DNA of 64,000 nucleotides from Streptomyces griseoviridis (GTDB taxonomy: Bacteria > Actinomycetota > Actinomycetes > Streptomycetales > Streptomycetaceae): NCBI GenBank assembly GCA_014649155.1, contig BMSM01000017.1, positions 62,001 through 126,000 of the forward strand. The letters run 5' to 3'. The notes below the pieces were generated by a model. It did no database searches and was not told the origin of the DNA. It was given only the letters and a program-made list of their open reading frames with translations. The translations under genes were made by a program, and so were the position numbers. Below, piece by piece: positions 8,390 to 16,250 of this stretch. Every line of letters starts with the position of its first letter. The stretch's first letter is position 1.

Positions 8390-9448
8390 GTGCACATATC
8401 TGAGGCGGCATCCGAGGCGGGCGCCCCAGCGGCGCGCCCCGAGCCGGACATCGAGCCGAGACTCCTGCGCGCCTTCCTCGCCGTGGCGCGGGAGGGCCAC
8501 TTCGGGCACGCGGCCTCCCGCCTGAGAGTGGCCCAGCCGGCGCTGAGCAGGCAGGTGCAGCAACTGGAACGGCTGCTCGGCGTCGAGTTGTTCGCCCGTA
8601 CCTCCCGCGGCGCCGAACTCACCGCCGCAGGACGGCTGATCGTCCCCGAGGCGGAGCGGGCCCTGGCCCACAACCGGCGCATCGTGCGCACCGCACGCTC
8701 CGCGGCGACGGGCCGGGCGCGGGTACTGACGGTCTCCGCGCCGCTTCCCGGCCCGCCGGGCGGGCTGCTCTCCGAGGCGGTCCGGCGCTTTCGCGGGAGC
8801 GTGGACGACGTGGGTGTCTCCGTGATCGGGCTCGACGACGGGGAACAGACGGCCGCGCTCATCGACGGCCGAGCCGACGCCATCCTGACCTGGGACCGGC
8901 CCAAGCGGGCGGAGCTGGCGGCCGAGGTGCTGGTGGAGGAGCGCACCAGCGCGCTGCTCGCGCAGGGTCACCCGTGGGCCGACGAGGCGACGATGCCGCT
9001 GGCCCTGCTGGCCGAGGAGCAGATTCTCTTCCCGCTGCGCGAACGCAGCCACTGCTGGGAGCAGTTGAGCGCCGCCGCCACCGCCGCCGGCGTGGGTCTG
9101 ACATCGGTGCCGACTGCGCCCTCCGCGGTGCCCGATCTGGTGGCGGCCGGACTGGGCGTCTCCGCGGTGCCGGACTCCTTCCGTTTCTCCCGCTATCCGG
9201 GTGTGGCTTTCGTGCCCATCACGGGGCTGACCGGCCGGATGAGCGTGGTGTGGCGCGCTGACGACGCGTCGGCCGAGGTGGCGGGCTTCGTGGCCGCGTG
9301 CCGGGCCGCGGCCCACGGCCTGGCGGCGGCGCACGCCGACGTCTGGCGCCTGCCGCGGGAGGTCCGGCGGTCCGCGGACGCGGGGCGGAACAACGTCCGG
9401 ACGCTCGGCGTGCCGCCGAACCGGTCCGAGCTGCGGGCGACCTCCTGA
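8390..9448 (+). CDS. LysR-family transcriptional regulator
   Basis: 352 residues from a GTG at 8390, with GGAAGG about 12 bases upstream; the spacing is long, so the start is probable rather than certain. Residues 22-82 are a typical LysR winged helix (LLRAFLAVAREGHFGHAASR LRVAQPALSRQVQQLERLLG). The rest is the periplasmic-binding-protein-like effector domain (GGLLSEAVRRFR, DAILTWDR, PDLVAAGLGVSAVP). It closely resembles the LysR protein at 20179-21162, including the unusual CWEQL and RMSVVWR blocks, so the two are paralogues. It faces no immediately adjacent target; a 23-bp stem terminator follows. Ligand unknown. Confidence 0.88.
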   Translation: MHISEAASEAGAPAARPEPDIEPRLLRAFLAVAREGHFGHAASRLRVAQPALSRQVQQLERLLGVELFARTSRGAELTAAGRLIVPEAERALAHNRRIVRTARSAATGRARVLTVSAPLPGPPGGLLSEAVRRFRGSVDDVGVSVIGLDDGEQTAALIDGRADAILTWDRPKRAELAAEVLVEERTSALLAQGHPWADEATMPLALLAEEQILFPLRERSHCWEQLSAAATAAGVGLTSVPTAPSAVPDLVAAGLGVSAVPDSFRFSRYPGVAFVPITGLTGRMSVVWRADDASAEVAGFVAACRAAAHGLAAAHADVWRLPREVRRSADAGRNNVRTLGVPPNRSELRATS

Positions 9449-9586
9449 GCCCGTGCCCGGACTCTCCCCGGACCGGCGCCGCGGTGGGACCGGGTGGCGG
9501 GCCCCGGGGAGCCCCGCCCGGCCGGACCACGGGGCCCGGGTGCCGCGTCCGGCAGTGGGGCGCCGGTCGGCGCCCGCTTCCCAACC

Positions 9587-9648
9587 GCGCCCGCCTTCCC
9601 GGAACCGAGCAAGGGCACTCTCCTCCTCGGTTCCGGGAAGGCGGGCGC
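9587..9648. terminator. bidirectional terminator, perfect 23-bp stem
   Basis: The arm at 9587-9609 (GCGCCCGCCTTCCCGGAACC plus GAG) is exactly complementary to 9626-9648, with a 16-base loop. It lies between the convergent LysR gene (ends 9448) and the TetR gene (ends 9681). Confidence 0.85.
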
Positions 9649-9680
9649 GAGCACGACGCCGGCCGCGGACCACGGTCGTG

Positions 9681-10250
9681 TCACGGGCGCAGCGCGTCCA
9701 GCGCGATGTCGATCTCCTCCGCCGCGGTCGACGGGCCGACGGCGGTCTTGGCGCGCAGGATCGCCCCCTCCAGCACGTCGACCAGGAAGGTGGCGAGCAC
9801 CCCGGCCGGACGGCGCGCGGTGATGGCCCCGGTGGCCTGACCTTCCTCGATCGTGCGGGCCAGGCTGGCGGACCGGCTCGCGAGAGCCTCGCCGACGGCC
9901 TCGCGCACCCGGTCACCGGCGGTGGCGCTGTCACTCGCGAAGGTGCCGAGCAGGCACCCGAACTCCACGCCGGTGATCTCGGTCCGTTCGAGTTCACCCA
10001 GCAGATACGCGCGCAGGCGCGCCACGGGGGAGCCGCCCTCCCCGAGGGGCGACAGATCGGTGCCACCCGCGTAACGGTGGACGATCTCCACGGCGAGATC
10101 CTGCTTGCTGTCGAAGTGGTTGTAGAAGGACCCCTTCGGCACGTCGGCGGCCCGGGTGATGTCCTGGACGCTCGCGCCGTCGAACCCCTTCTGGCGGAAG
10201 ACCGCCTCGGCGTGCTCGAGCAGTCTGTTCCTGGTGCTCGGCTGCGGCAC
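9681..10250 (-). CDS. TetR-family repressor, partner of the MFS pump
   Basis: 189 residues from GTG 10250, with GGGAAGTGA upstream; this site overlaps the stop of the MFS gene, so the two are translationally linked. The helix-turn-helix (STRNRLLEHAEAVFRQKGFD, GASVQDITRAADVPKGSFYN HFDSKQDLA) belongs to the TetR subfamily that includes many repressors of reductases and pumps. The C-terminal part (GCLLGTFASDSATAGDRVRE) matches the paralogue at 17838-18419 (YGCLLVTMASDTPTAGDEVR). Ligand unknown. A likely operator of the form GACYGGMCATWTT lies before the MFS gene at 11552-11564, and related sites occur before three other genes in the window. Confidence 0.88.
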   Translation of the reverse strand: MPQPSTRNRLLEHAEAVFRQKGFDGASVQDITRAADVPKGSFYNHFDSKQDLAVEIVHRYAGGTDLSPLGEGGSPVARLRAYLLGELERTEITGVEFGCLLGTFASDSATAGDRVREAVGEALASRSASLARTIEEGQATGAITARRPAGVLATFLVDVLEGAILRAKTAVGPSTAAEEIDIALDALRP

Positions 10251-10255
10251 GGATC

Positions 10256-11539
10256 TCACTTCCCAGCGGTTGCTGCGGTGATACGCGACCCCTTGCGGGC
10301 CCGCAGGGTCAAGGACACGCCCGCCACGGCGGCCAGGGCGGCGACGAGGACGCCGTAGGCGACGACCGTGGCGGACAGGCCGACGGCGTCGCTCGCGATG
10401 CCGGCCGCGAGGACCGGAACACCGTAGGCGGTGTACGCGATGAGGTACACGGCGGCGAAGAGACCGCCGCGGCGGGCGTTGTCGGCCAGCGGGCCCAGGA
10501 TGCGCAGGGACGACCCGAAGGCCGCGCCCTGCCCGGCGCCGCCGGCGAGCGCTCCGGTGATGACGAGGGGGAGGTTCGCCGCCGCGACGCCGCTCACCGC
10601 GAGCACCGCGCCGCTGAGGACCAGCGCAGCGCCCACGCGGGTGGCCCGTTCGGCCTCCACACGGCCGAACGCCATGCCGGCGGCGGCCGCGGAGAGGGGC
10701 TGGAGGGCGACGACAGCTCCGTTCGCGGCCCCACTGTGGATGTCGAACACGGAGCTGTCGAAGGAGGGCGCCAGGCCGAGGAAGAGGCCGGAGAACATCC
10801 AGCCGGCGGCGACCAGCGGCGCGAGCGACCAGAACCAGGCGCGCGCGGCGGGCATCACGGTGAGCCGGGGCCGCAGGGAAGCGAGGACCCCGGGCCGGCG
10901 GACGGCCGTCTCCGGGGCGGCCAGCACCGAGACGACGCCGTAGACCAGGACCACCGCCAGGCCGGTGAAGACGACCGCGGTGGGGTGCGAGGTGAACTGA
11001 ACCGCCACCCCGGCGAAGAGGGCCCCGAGAGCGAGTCCGCCCACGGGGGCCGCGCTGGTCAGCACCGTCATCATCGGCCGGTGGCGCGGACTGGCCAGTT
11101 CGATGATCGCGGCGGTGAAGGTGCTGGTGGCGGCTCCGGTGGCCATGCCCTGGACGGCGCGTGCCGCGATGATCCAGCCGATGCCGTCGGCGAGCAGGAA
11201 CAGGGCGCTGGTCAGCAGCAGCAGGACCAGTGCCCCGACGAGGACCGGGCGGCGCCCGATGTGGTCGGAGACCGATCCCGCGACGAGCAGGGTCGCCAGG
11301 AGCGTGACCGCGTAGACGGTGAACGCCGTGGTCAACTGCCAGTCGGGGAAGCCCCATTCGCGCTGGTACAGCACGAACAGCGGACTTCCCGCCCCGGCGC
11401 CGAACGCGACGGCGACGGATGCGATCACCACCCCGAGGGTGGACAGCCGCCTCGGAGGCGCGTCCTGGTTCTCAGGGGCGGGGGCCTGGCCGGTGGAGGG
11501 TCGTGGTGTGCCGGGGGGCTGGAGTCCGAGGAGCTTCAT
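10256..11539 (-). CDS. MFS transporter, drug-efflux type
   Basis: 427 residues from ATG 11539, with AGGAGA six bases upstream; a further ATG upstream lacks such a site. After a Pro-rich cytosolic N-terminus, about 12 hydrophobic segments follow. Motif A is visible between helices 2 and 3 (GSVSDHIGRRPVLVGALVLL), and RAVQGMATGAATSTFTAAII fits helix 4-5. The remainder is of the sugar-efflux/multidrug MFS type. It forms a two-gene operon with the TetR gene downstream (5 bases between stop and start), the usual arrangement for a repressor and its exporter. Substrate unknown. Confidence 0.85.
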   Translation of the reverse strand: MKLLGLQPPGTPRPSTGQAPAPENQDAPPRRLSTLGVVIASVAVAFGAGAGSPLFVLYQREWGFPDWQLTTAFTVYAVTLLATLLVAGSVSDHIGRRPVLVGALVLLLLTSALFLLADGIGWIIAARAVQGMATGAATSTFTAAIIELASPRHRPMMTVLTSAAPVGGLALGALFAGVAVQFTSHPTAVVFTGLAVVLVYGVVSVLAAPETAVRRPGVLASLRPRLTVMPAARAWFWSLAPLVAAGWMFSGLFLGLAPSFDSSVFDIHSGAANGAVVALQPLSAAAAGMAFGRVEAERATRVGAALVLSGAVLAVSGVAAANLPLVITGALAGGAGQGAAFGSSLRILGPLADNARRGGLFAAVYLIAYTAYGVPVLAAGIASDAVGLSATVVAYGVLVAALAAVAGVSLTLRARKGSRITAATAGK

Positions 11540-11551
11540 CGATGTCTCCTG

Positions 11552-11595
11552 AAAATGTCCAGTCATCTCAATGGAATCGAATGGATGACTGTCAA
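11552..11595 (-). promoter_or_regulatory. MFS-tetR promoter with inverted repeat and operator-like element
   Basis: On the minus strand TTGACA (11595-11590) is followed by a region containing an 8-bp inverted repeat, CAGTCATC and GATGACTG, separated by 16 bases. Next comes GACTGGACATTTT (11564-11552), which differs at two positions from the GACTGGCCATATT element seen before other genes. The start codon is 12 bases further on. This is a plausible TetR operator. Confidence 0.5.
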
Positions 11596-11688
11596 GGGGG
11601 GAACTGGTGCCAGAGCGCGAGCGGGGGCCTGCCCGCCCACCGCCCCGGTGGACAGGGGCGGTGGGGCGGCGTCCGTCCGGGGCGCCGG

Positions 11689-12300
11689 TCAGACGGTGGC
11701 CGCCAGGGCGGCACGGCCGGCCGCCACGAGCGCGGCCTGCCGGGTGACGCGCGCCCCGAGGTGCTCGGCGGTGGCGATGTCGGCGGCGTGCACGGTGTCG
11801 GTGCCGCCGTCCATGGGAGTCTGGGCGGCGGCGCCGCCCCAGTAGCCGAGGCGGTTGAGGTCATGCTCCGTGGCGGTGCTGGAGTTCCACCCGGGCTTCA
11901 GGCCGAGGCTGACCCACAGCATGCGGTGCTGGGCGGAGAAGGCGGCGAAGAAGGCCAGGGTGTTCGACTTGTCGCCGCTCTTGGAGGCGGAGTTCGTGAA
12001 GCCCGCGGCCAGCTTGTCCTGCCAGCGTCCCTCGACGAAGCGGCTGCTGGTGGCTTCGGCGAAGGTGTGGAACCCGGCCGACGCGCCGCCCATGTAGGTG
12101 GGCGAGCCGAAGATGATGGCGTCCGCGTCGTCCAGCCGCTGCCACTGCTCGTCGGTGATGGTGTCGACCGCGACGAAGACGACGTCGGCGCCGGCCTCGG
12201 CCGCTCCGCGGCGTACGGCCTCGGCGAGGACCGCGGTGTGACCGTAGCCGGAGTGGTAGGCGATGGCGACGGAGGGGCGCGGGGAAACGGGATCGGACAT
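11689..12300 (-). CDS. WrbA-like flavodoxin-fold NAD(P)H:quinone/FMN reductase
   Basis: 203 residues from ATG 12300, with AGGAGC upstream. The N-terminus (SVAIAYHSGYGHTAVLAEAV) is the flavodoxin-type FMN phosphate loop. DADAIIFGSPTYMGGASAGF is the WrbA/flavodoxin-like second FMN contact, and GRWQDKLAAGFTNSASKSGD KSNTL is the third. It is expected to be a cytosolic flavoprotein reducing quinones or nitro compounds by two electrons. It has its own promoter with the GACCGGCCATATT element 60 bases upstream, separate from the aldo-keto reductase before it. Confidence 0.88.
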   Translation of the reverse strand: MSDPVSPRPSVAIAYHSGYGHTAVLAEAVRRGAAEAGADVVFVAVDTITDEQWQRLDDADAIIFGSPTYMGGASAGFHTFAEATSSRFVEGRWQDKLAAGFTNSASKSGDKSNTLAFFAAFSAQHRMLWVSLGLKPGWNSSTATEHDLNRLGYWGGAAAQTPMDGGTDTVHAADIATAEHLGARVTRQAALVAAGRAALAATV

Positions 12301-12360
12301 GGTCTGCTCCTGTGCTGTTTTCGCTTGCTTCGGGTGGTGCGGTGGTGAACCCGGCATGGT

Positions 12361-12390
12361 GAATATGGCCGGTCGTCTTACATCCGTCAA
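12361..12390 (-). promoter_or_regulatory. promoter with GACCGGCCATATTC operator-like element
   Basis: On the minus strand TTGACG (12390-12385) and then GACCGGCCATATTC (12374-12361) give a -35 and a -10-like ATATTC with 18 bases between. The element matches those at 17819-17831 (13 of 13) and 3902-3914 (12 of 13). It lies about 60 bases before the WrbA-like start. Confidence 0.6.
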
Positions 12391-12464
12391 GTGCGCTCGG
12401 CCGCCGCTGCGCGTGGCGTCGGCGACACGCCCGCCGGCCGCCGCACGGCCGGGGCGGCACGGTC

Positions 12465-13337
12465 TCAGCCCCGCGAGCCGAACGGGCGGCTCAGCTCCTC
12501 GAAGTGCTCCTGCGGCAGGTCGAGGGCGGCGGCTGCCACGTTGTCCTCCAGGTGCGCGACGGACGAGGTGCCGGGGATCGGCAGCAGCACGGGCGAGCGG
12601 CGCAGCAGCCAGGCCAGGGCGGCCTGCGACGGCGTGGCACCCACGACGCGGGCGATGTGGTCGAGCGGGCCGCCGGGCCGGGCGAGCTGCCCGGTGGCCA
12701 GCGGGAACCAGGGCAGGAACGCGATGCCGTTGGCCTCGGCGTACTCCAGGACGTCCTCCGAGTCCCGCTGGGCGAGGTTGTAGAGGTTCTGCACCGAGGC
12801 GATGGGCACGATGTCCCGCGCCGCCTCCAGCTCGGCGACGCTGACCTCGGACAGGCCGACATGGCCGATCTTGCCCTCGTCGCGGAGCTGCTTGAGCGTG
12901 CCGATCTGGTCGGCGAAGGGGACGGAGGGATCGACGCGGTGCAGCTGGAAGAGGGGGATGCGCTCCAGCCCCAGGTTCCTCAGGCTCGACTCGGCCTGCC
13001 GACGCAGGTACTCGGGGCGGCCGTCGGACCCCCACCTGCCCGGCCCCGGGCGGGTCAGCCCGGCCTTGGTGGCGATCACCACCTCGTCCCGGTAGGGGTG
13101 CAGGGCCTTGCGGAGGAGCTGCTCCGCCGTGTCCGGACCGTAGGAATCCGCGGTGTCGAACAGAGTCACGCCCAGCTCGACGGCCCTGCGCAGGACGCGC
13201 ACGCCGGCGTCCTGGTCCGGGAAGGGGCCCCAGACGCCGGGGCCGGTGAGTTGCATGGTGCCGTAGCCGAGGCGGTTCACCGTCAGTTCGCCGCCGATGG
13301 CGAACGTTCCGGAGGACGCGGCGGTCGTACTGCTCAT
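12465..13337 (-). CDS. aldo-keto reductase
   Basis: 290 residues. GYGTMQLTGPGVWGP opens the barrel. The catalytic tetrad is visible as Asp/Tyr in FDTADSYG (residues 60-67), Lys91 in VIATKAGL, and His in PLFQLHRVD. The NADPH-binding C-terminus ends LLPIPGTSSVAHLEDNVAAA. A soluble NADPH-dependent carbonyl reductase is expected, with unknown substrate. It lies 104 bases after the hydrolase gene at 13442 on the same strand, with an 8-bp-stem hairpin between them at 13411-13428, so read-through may be partial. Confidence 0.88.
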   Translation of the reverse strand: MSSTTAASSGTFAIGGELTVNRLGYGTMQLTGPGVWGPFPDQDAGVRVLRRAVELGVTLFDTADSYGPDTAEQLLRKALHPYRDEVVIATKAGLTRPGPGRWGSDGRPEYLRRQAESSLRNLGLERIPLFQLHRVDPSVPFADQIGTLKQLRDEGKIGHVGLSEVSVAELEAARDIVPIASVQNLYNLAQRDSEDVLEYAEANGIAFLPWFPLATGQLARPGGPLDHIARVVGATPSQAALAWLLRRSPVLLPIPGTSSVAHLEDNVAAAALDLPQEHFEELSRPFGSRG

Positions 13338-13410
13338 CGTTCACTGCCTTTCTGGTCCGCGCCGTCGGGTGCCCGACGGTTGTCGGGGCCGGGGCGCGCG
13401 GGGATGTCCG

Positions 13411-13428
13411 CTCGTCCCTGGGGACGAG
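13411..13428 (-). terminator. short hairpin between hydrolase and aldo-keto reductase genes
   Basis: CTCGTCCC and GGGACGAG form an 8-bp stem with a 2-base loop, 14 bases after the hydrolase stop. There is no U-tract; it could be a weak terminator or an operator for the downstream gene. Confidence 0.4.
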
Positions 13429-13441
13429 GGGGTGCGTACGG

Positions 13442-14275
13442 TCAGGAGAGGAAGTGGTCGACCTCGACGGCGAAGTCGTCGGGGTGCTGGAACAGGAAGC
13501 CGTGCCCCGCGTCGTTGTAGAAGATCACCTTGGCGTCGGGCAGCCGTTGCGCCATGGCGTAACTGGCGTACGGGTGCACCACCACGTCGCGCACGCCGTG
13601 GGCGAGCAGGACCGGGAGGTCCAGTTCGCTCTGCCGCTCCCAGAAACCCTCGAACGTGCCGACGGCGACCAGTTGGGCGCGCACCGCCTCCGGTCCCACC
13701 ACCGTTCGCGACGCCCGGAGCCTTCTTTGCAGGCGCCCCAGCGAGGCGCGCCCCACGGCGCGGGCCGGATCGGTCTGCGGGAAGAACAGGTAGAGGAAGT
13801 CCTCCTCGTCGTTGACCGGTTTGCTGAGGGTCTGCCGGACCTTCACCGCCTGCGCGGGCAGACGGGGGATACCACCGGGTGAGCTGCCCGCCAGCACGAG
13901 CCGCCGGACCAGGAAGGGCTCGGCCAGCGCCATGCCCTGGGCGACCGTCCCGCCCATCGCCCAGCCGAGCAGGTCGACCTCGTCGAGGCCCAGCGAACGG
14001 GTGAAGGAGAGGGCGCCCTCCACCAGCCCGTCGATGCTGGCCGGCGGGGTTCCGGTGGACGCACCGGTGCCGCGGTTGTCGAAGACGACGATCTCGCGCC
14101 GGGTGGCGAGCCGGTCGAGGAAGTCGGGGTCCCAGTGGTCCATTGTGGCGCGCAGCCGGGTCAGCAGCACCAGCGGTACGTCGACGGCCCGGCCGAAGCG
14201 ACGGTAGGCGAACCGCTCCCCCAGGGGGCCGCGGACGTACCGGGTCTCCACCGAATCCGACAGGTAGGGGGACAT
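13442..14275 (-). CDS. alpha/beta-hydrolase-fold protein lacking the nucleophile Ser
   Basis: 277 residues. The fold markers are all present: DHWDPDFLDRLATRREIVVF DNRGTGASTG (oxyanion and strand 4 region), the nucleophile-elbow block near residue 104, and the terminal DAGHGFLFQHPDDFAVEV that supplies the His. The elbow, however, reads LLGWAMGG: the expected serine is Ala106. Paralogues in this window keep it (GWSLGG at 43809, GRSLGG at 21291). The codon is unambiguous (GCG). It is therefore either a non-catalytic binding protein or an enzyme of altered chemistry. It sits in the leftward series with the unrecognised 239-residue protein and the hydrolase at 15152. Confidence 0.88.
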   Translation of the reverse strand: MSPYLSDSVETRYVRGPLGERFAYRRFGRAVDVPLVLLTRLRATMDHWDPDFLDRLATRREIVVFDNRGTGASTGTPPASIDGLVEGALSFTRSLGLDEVDLLGWAMGGTVAQGMALAEPFLVRRLVLAGSSPGGIPRLPAQAVKVRQTLSKPVNDEEDFLYLFFPQTDPARAVGRASLGRLQRRLRASRTVVGPEAVRAQLVAVGTFEGFWERQSELDLPVLLAHGVRDVVVHPYASYAMAQRLPDAKVIFYNDAGHGFLFQHPDDFAVEVDHFLS

Positions 14276-14371
14276 GACGTTCCTTCGCTCTTGACACGGG
14301 CGCGGCCGAGCGGGCGCACCCGCCGGACGCCCGGCACCGGCGGACGTGGGACCTCATCGGCCGGAGGAGGG

Positions 14372-15091
14372 TCAGGAGACGCGGATGTCCTCCAGCCGCA
14401 CGGACACCACGAGCGGGTCGGGGACCTTGTGGCCGTTCTCGTCGCGGCTGTAGATCTCGCGGGTGGTGGGGATGACGAGTCCGTCCACCTCCTGATGGCC
14501 GGAGATGAAGTGGGCGCCAGGAGTGTTTCCGGCGATCTCCACGTCGTAGTCGCGCCGGCGGATCAGCCCGTCGCCGTCGACGTACAGCACCTGCTCGGTG
14601 CTGAGCGTGGCGATGTAGTCCGGGAAGACCACGCGCAGCCGGCGGTACTTCTCGCCGTCCTCGGTGAAGGGATCGATCTCCTCGGTCCGCACCCCCGGGA
14701 AGGTCAGGGAGATCGGTTCGGCGAGATACGTCCACATGGCGCTGCCGGAGAAGTAGGCCAGCTGGAGTCTGGTCCACGGGGTCGTCAGGTCGTGGCCGGC
14801 GAACGAGGCGCGCGGGTCGGTCAGCTCCTCGACCACGTCACCGTCGGACGTCTCGACCGCGACCCGGTCGGCGGTGAAGGAGGTGTGGTGGTCGGCGTCG
14901 AAGAAGGGTTTCTGCGACACGAACTCCCGCTTAAGGCCGACGATCACTTCCACGTCGTCGAGGGCTCCGGGGTGGCCCTTCAGGCCCCACAGGGCGCCGC
15001 CGAAGAACTGGCGGGCGGTGATCCGGTCGGCCTCTTCCCAGCGGGCGCGGCCACCGTAGGCGTCGAGGACGGTTGCGAGCAGGTCGGACAT
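14372..15091 (-). CDS. unrecognised 239-residue protein
   Basis: Starts MSDLLATVLDAYGGRARWEE and lacks a signal peptide or membrane segment. The body alternates short strands (TSFTADRVAVETSDGDVVEE, YDVEIAGNTPGAHFISGHQE, PLVVSVRLEDIRVS), suggesting a large beta-rich fold like LolA/LppX-type lipid-binding barrels; that is only an impression. DGDGLIRRRDYDVE and HFISGHQEVDGLVIPTTREI Y are repeated features of a conserved Streptomyces/proteobacterial family I know only as hypothetical. It lies between two alpha/beta hydrolase genes on the same strand (60 and 96 bases apart), so it probably acts in the same pathway. Confidence 0.75.
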   Translation of the reverse strand: MSDLLATVLDAYGGRARWEEADRITARQFFGGALWGLKGHPGALDDVEVIVGLKREFVSQKPFFDADHHTSFTADRVAVETSDGDVVEELTDPRASFAGHDLTTPWTRLQLAYFSGSAMWTYLAEPISLTFPGVRTEEIDPFTEDGEKYRRLRVVFPDYIATLSTEQVLYVDGDGLIRRRDYDVEIAGNTPGAHFISGHQEVDGLVIPTTREIYSRDENGHKVPDPLVVSVRLEDIRVS

Positions 15092-15151
15092 GGTGGTTCT
15101 CCCAGGAATCGGAGGGGGCGGGGGCCGGCCTGAGGCCGGAGGAAGCGGGCG

Positions 15152-15994
15152 TCAGCCGAGGAACTCTTCGATCTCCTCGGCCACTTCGGTCGGGTACTGG
15201 AAAAGGGAGGCGTGCGCGGCGTCGGGGTAGATGCGGATGCGCGCGTCCGGGATCAGCCCCGCCATCAGGTGGCTGCCCTTGGTGGGGATCATCAGATCGT
15301 CGTCGCCCTGGATGATCAGGGTCGGGCTCCGGATGCCGGTGAGCCGCTGGAGCGCGGAGTGGTCGGGGATGCCCCACTCCAGTACGGCGTCGTACTGGGC
15401 GTCACGGGACTCGATGCTGCTGGGCACGTCCCGGTCCTCGGTACGCTGGAACAAGCGCCCGAGGAACTCCATGCCCTTGGCCCGGCTGGTCTCGGTGTGG
15501 GCGAAGAAGATGTACAGCAGGTCCTCGCCGCTGGGGTTCTCGGCGCGCGCGTGCTCCGCGATGTCGCTGCGCCAGCCGTGCATGCCCGGTGCGCCCTTCG
15601 GACCGGTGCCGGCCAGGATCAGGCGGCGGACCAGGTCCGGCCGGACCAGGGCGATGTCCTGGGCGGCGAACCCGCCGAGGGAGAAGCCGAGCAGGTCGAT
15701 CCGCTTCAGGTCCAGCGCGATGGTGAACGTGATGATCTGGCGGGCCAGCTCCGCGACGGTGGTGGCGTGGGCGCCCGTCGAGGAGGACACGCCCGGGTAG
15801 TCGACCAGGATGACCTCGCGGTGCGCGGCCAGGGCGTCGACGAGGGCGGGGTCCCAGTTGTCGAGGTTGCCGGTGAAGTGCTGGAGCATCAGCAGCGGGA
15901 CCTCGCCCCCCGCTCCCAGGCGGCGGTAGGCGTAGCGGACGCCGTGGGCCTCGACGAACCGCGTGGGGGCCGTCTGGTGTGTGGTTGGGGACAT
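15152..15994 (-). CDS. alpha/beta hydrolase
   Basis: 280 residues from ATG 15994, with GGGAGAG upstream. NLDNWDPALVDALAAHREVI LVDYPG precedes the nucleophile elbow LLGFSLGG (Ser105). The acid is expected in TLIIQGDDDLMIP, and the His in YPDAAHASLFQYPTEVAEEI. It resembles the hydrolase at 27180-28013 over its whole length (HTETSRAKGMEFLGRLFQRT versus HTETSQRSGLEFFGRYIERT), so the two are paralogues. It is the first gene of a leftward series running to the aldo-keto reductase at 12465. The GTGG-N7-GTGG promoter lies about 175 bases upstream. The substrate is unknown; esters or lactones are usual for this group. Confidence 0.88.
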   Translation of the reverse strand: MSPTTHQTAPTRFVEAHGVRYAYRRLGAGGEVPLLMLQHFTGNLDNWDPALVDALAAHREVILVDYPGVSSSTGAHATTVAELARQIITFTIALDLKRIDLLGFSLGGFAAQDIALVRPDLVRRLILAGTGPKGAPGMHGWRSDIAEHARAENPSGEDLLYIFFAHTETSRAKGMEFLGRLFQRTEDRDVPSSIESRDAQYDAVLEWGIPDHSALQRLTGIRSPTLIIQGDDDLMIPTKGSHLMAGLIPDARIRIYPDAAHASLFQYPTEVAEEIEEFLG

Positions 15995-16149
15995 CGTCTC
16001 TCCCGGGAAGTGGGCCTTGGGCGGCGCTGTGCGAAGGACCGGTGGCAGGTGACTGGAGCAGCCGCCCGCGGTGGCCTCGTCCGGAAGGAGGGCACGCGCG
16101 GGAGGCCGTCGGCGGTCCGGCGCACCGGTCCGCTTTCGTCCCCATGGGA

Positions 16150-16182
16150 CCAGCATCACGGGGGGAAGTGGAATCTTTGTGG
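16150..16182 (-). promoter_or_regulatory. GTGG-N7-GTGG promoter element, copy 1
   Basis: On the plus strand GTGG at 16168-16171 and at 16179-16182 are separated by AATCTTT. On the minus strand this reads CCAC-N7-CCAC, and 10 bases later comes GATGCTGGT, whose GATGCT is in the place of a -10 box. The same arrangement is found upstream of 23299, 42036 and 44645. It faces the hydrolase at 15994, leaving a leader of about 150 bases. Confidence 0.55.
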
Positions 16183-16202
16183 TGTTCTTCTGGACTTGCC
16201 CG

Positions 16203-16250
16203 GCCGCCGAACACACGAACACACCGAACACACGAAAACGCCGAGCACAC
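16203..16250. repeat. GAACACAC short tandem repeats
   Basis: GAACACAC occurs at 16209-16216 and 16217-16224 and, after one base, at 16226-16233. Degenerate copies (GAGCACAC, GGACACGC) follow. It lies upstream of the copy-1 promoter element and is the only A/C-rich tract in the area. Confidence 0.6.

Noticed and set aside
16203..16250. Possible CRISPR-like or satellite repeat
   Set aside because: Units of 8-9 bases without spacers; a simple short tandem repeat.
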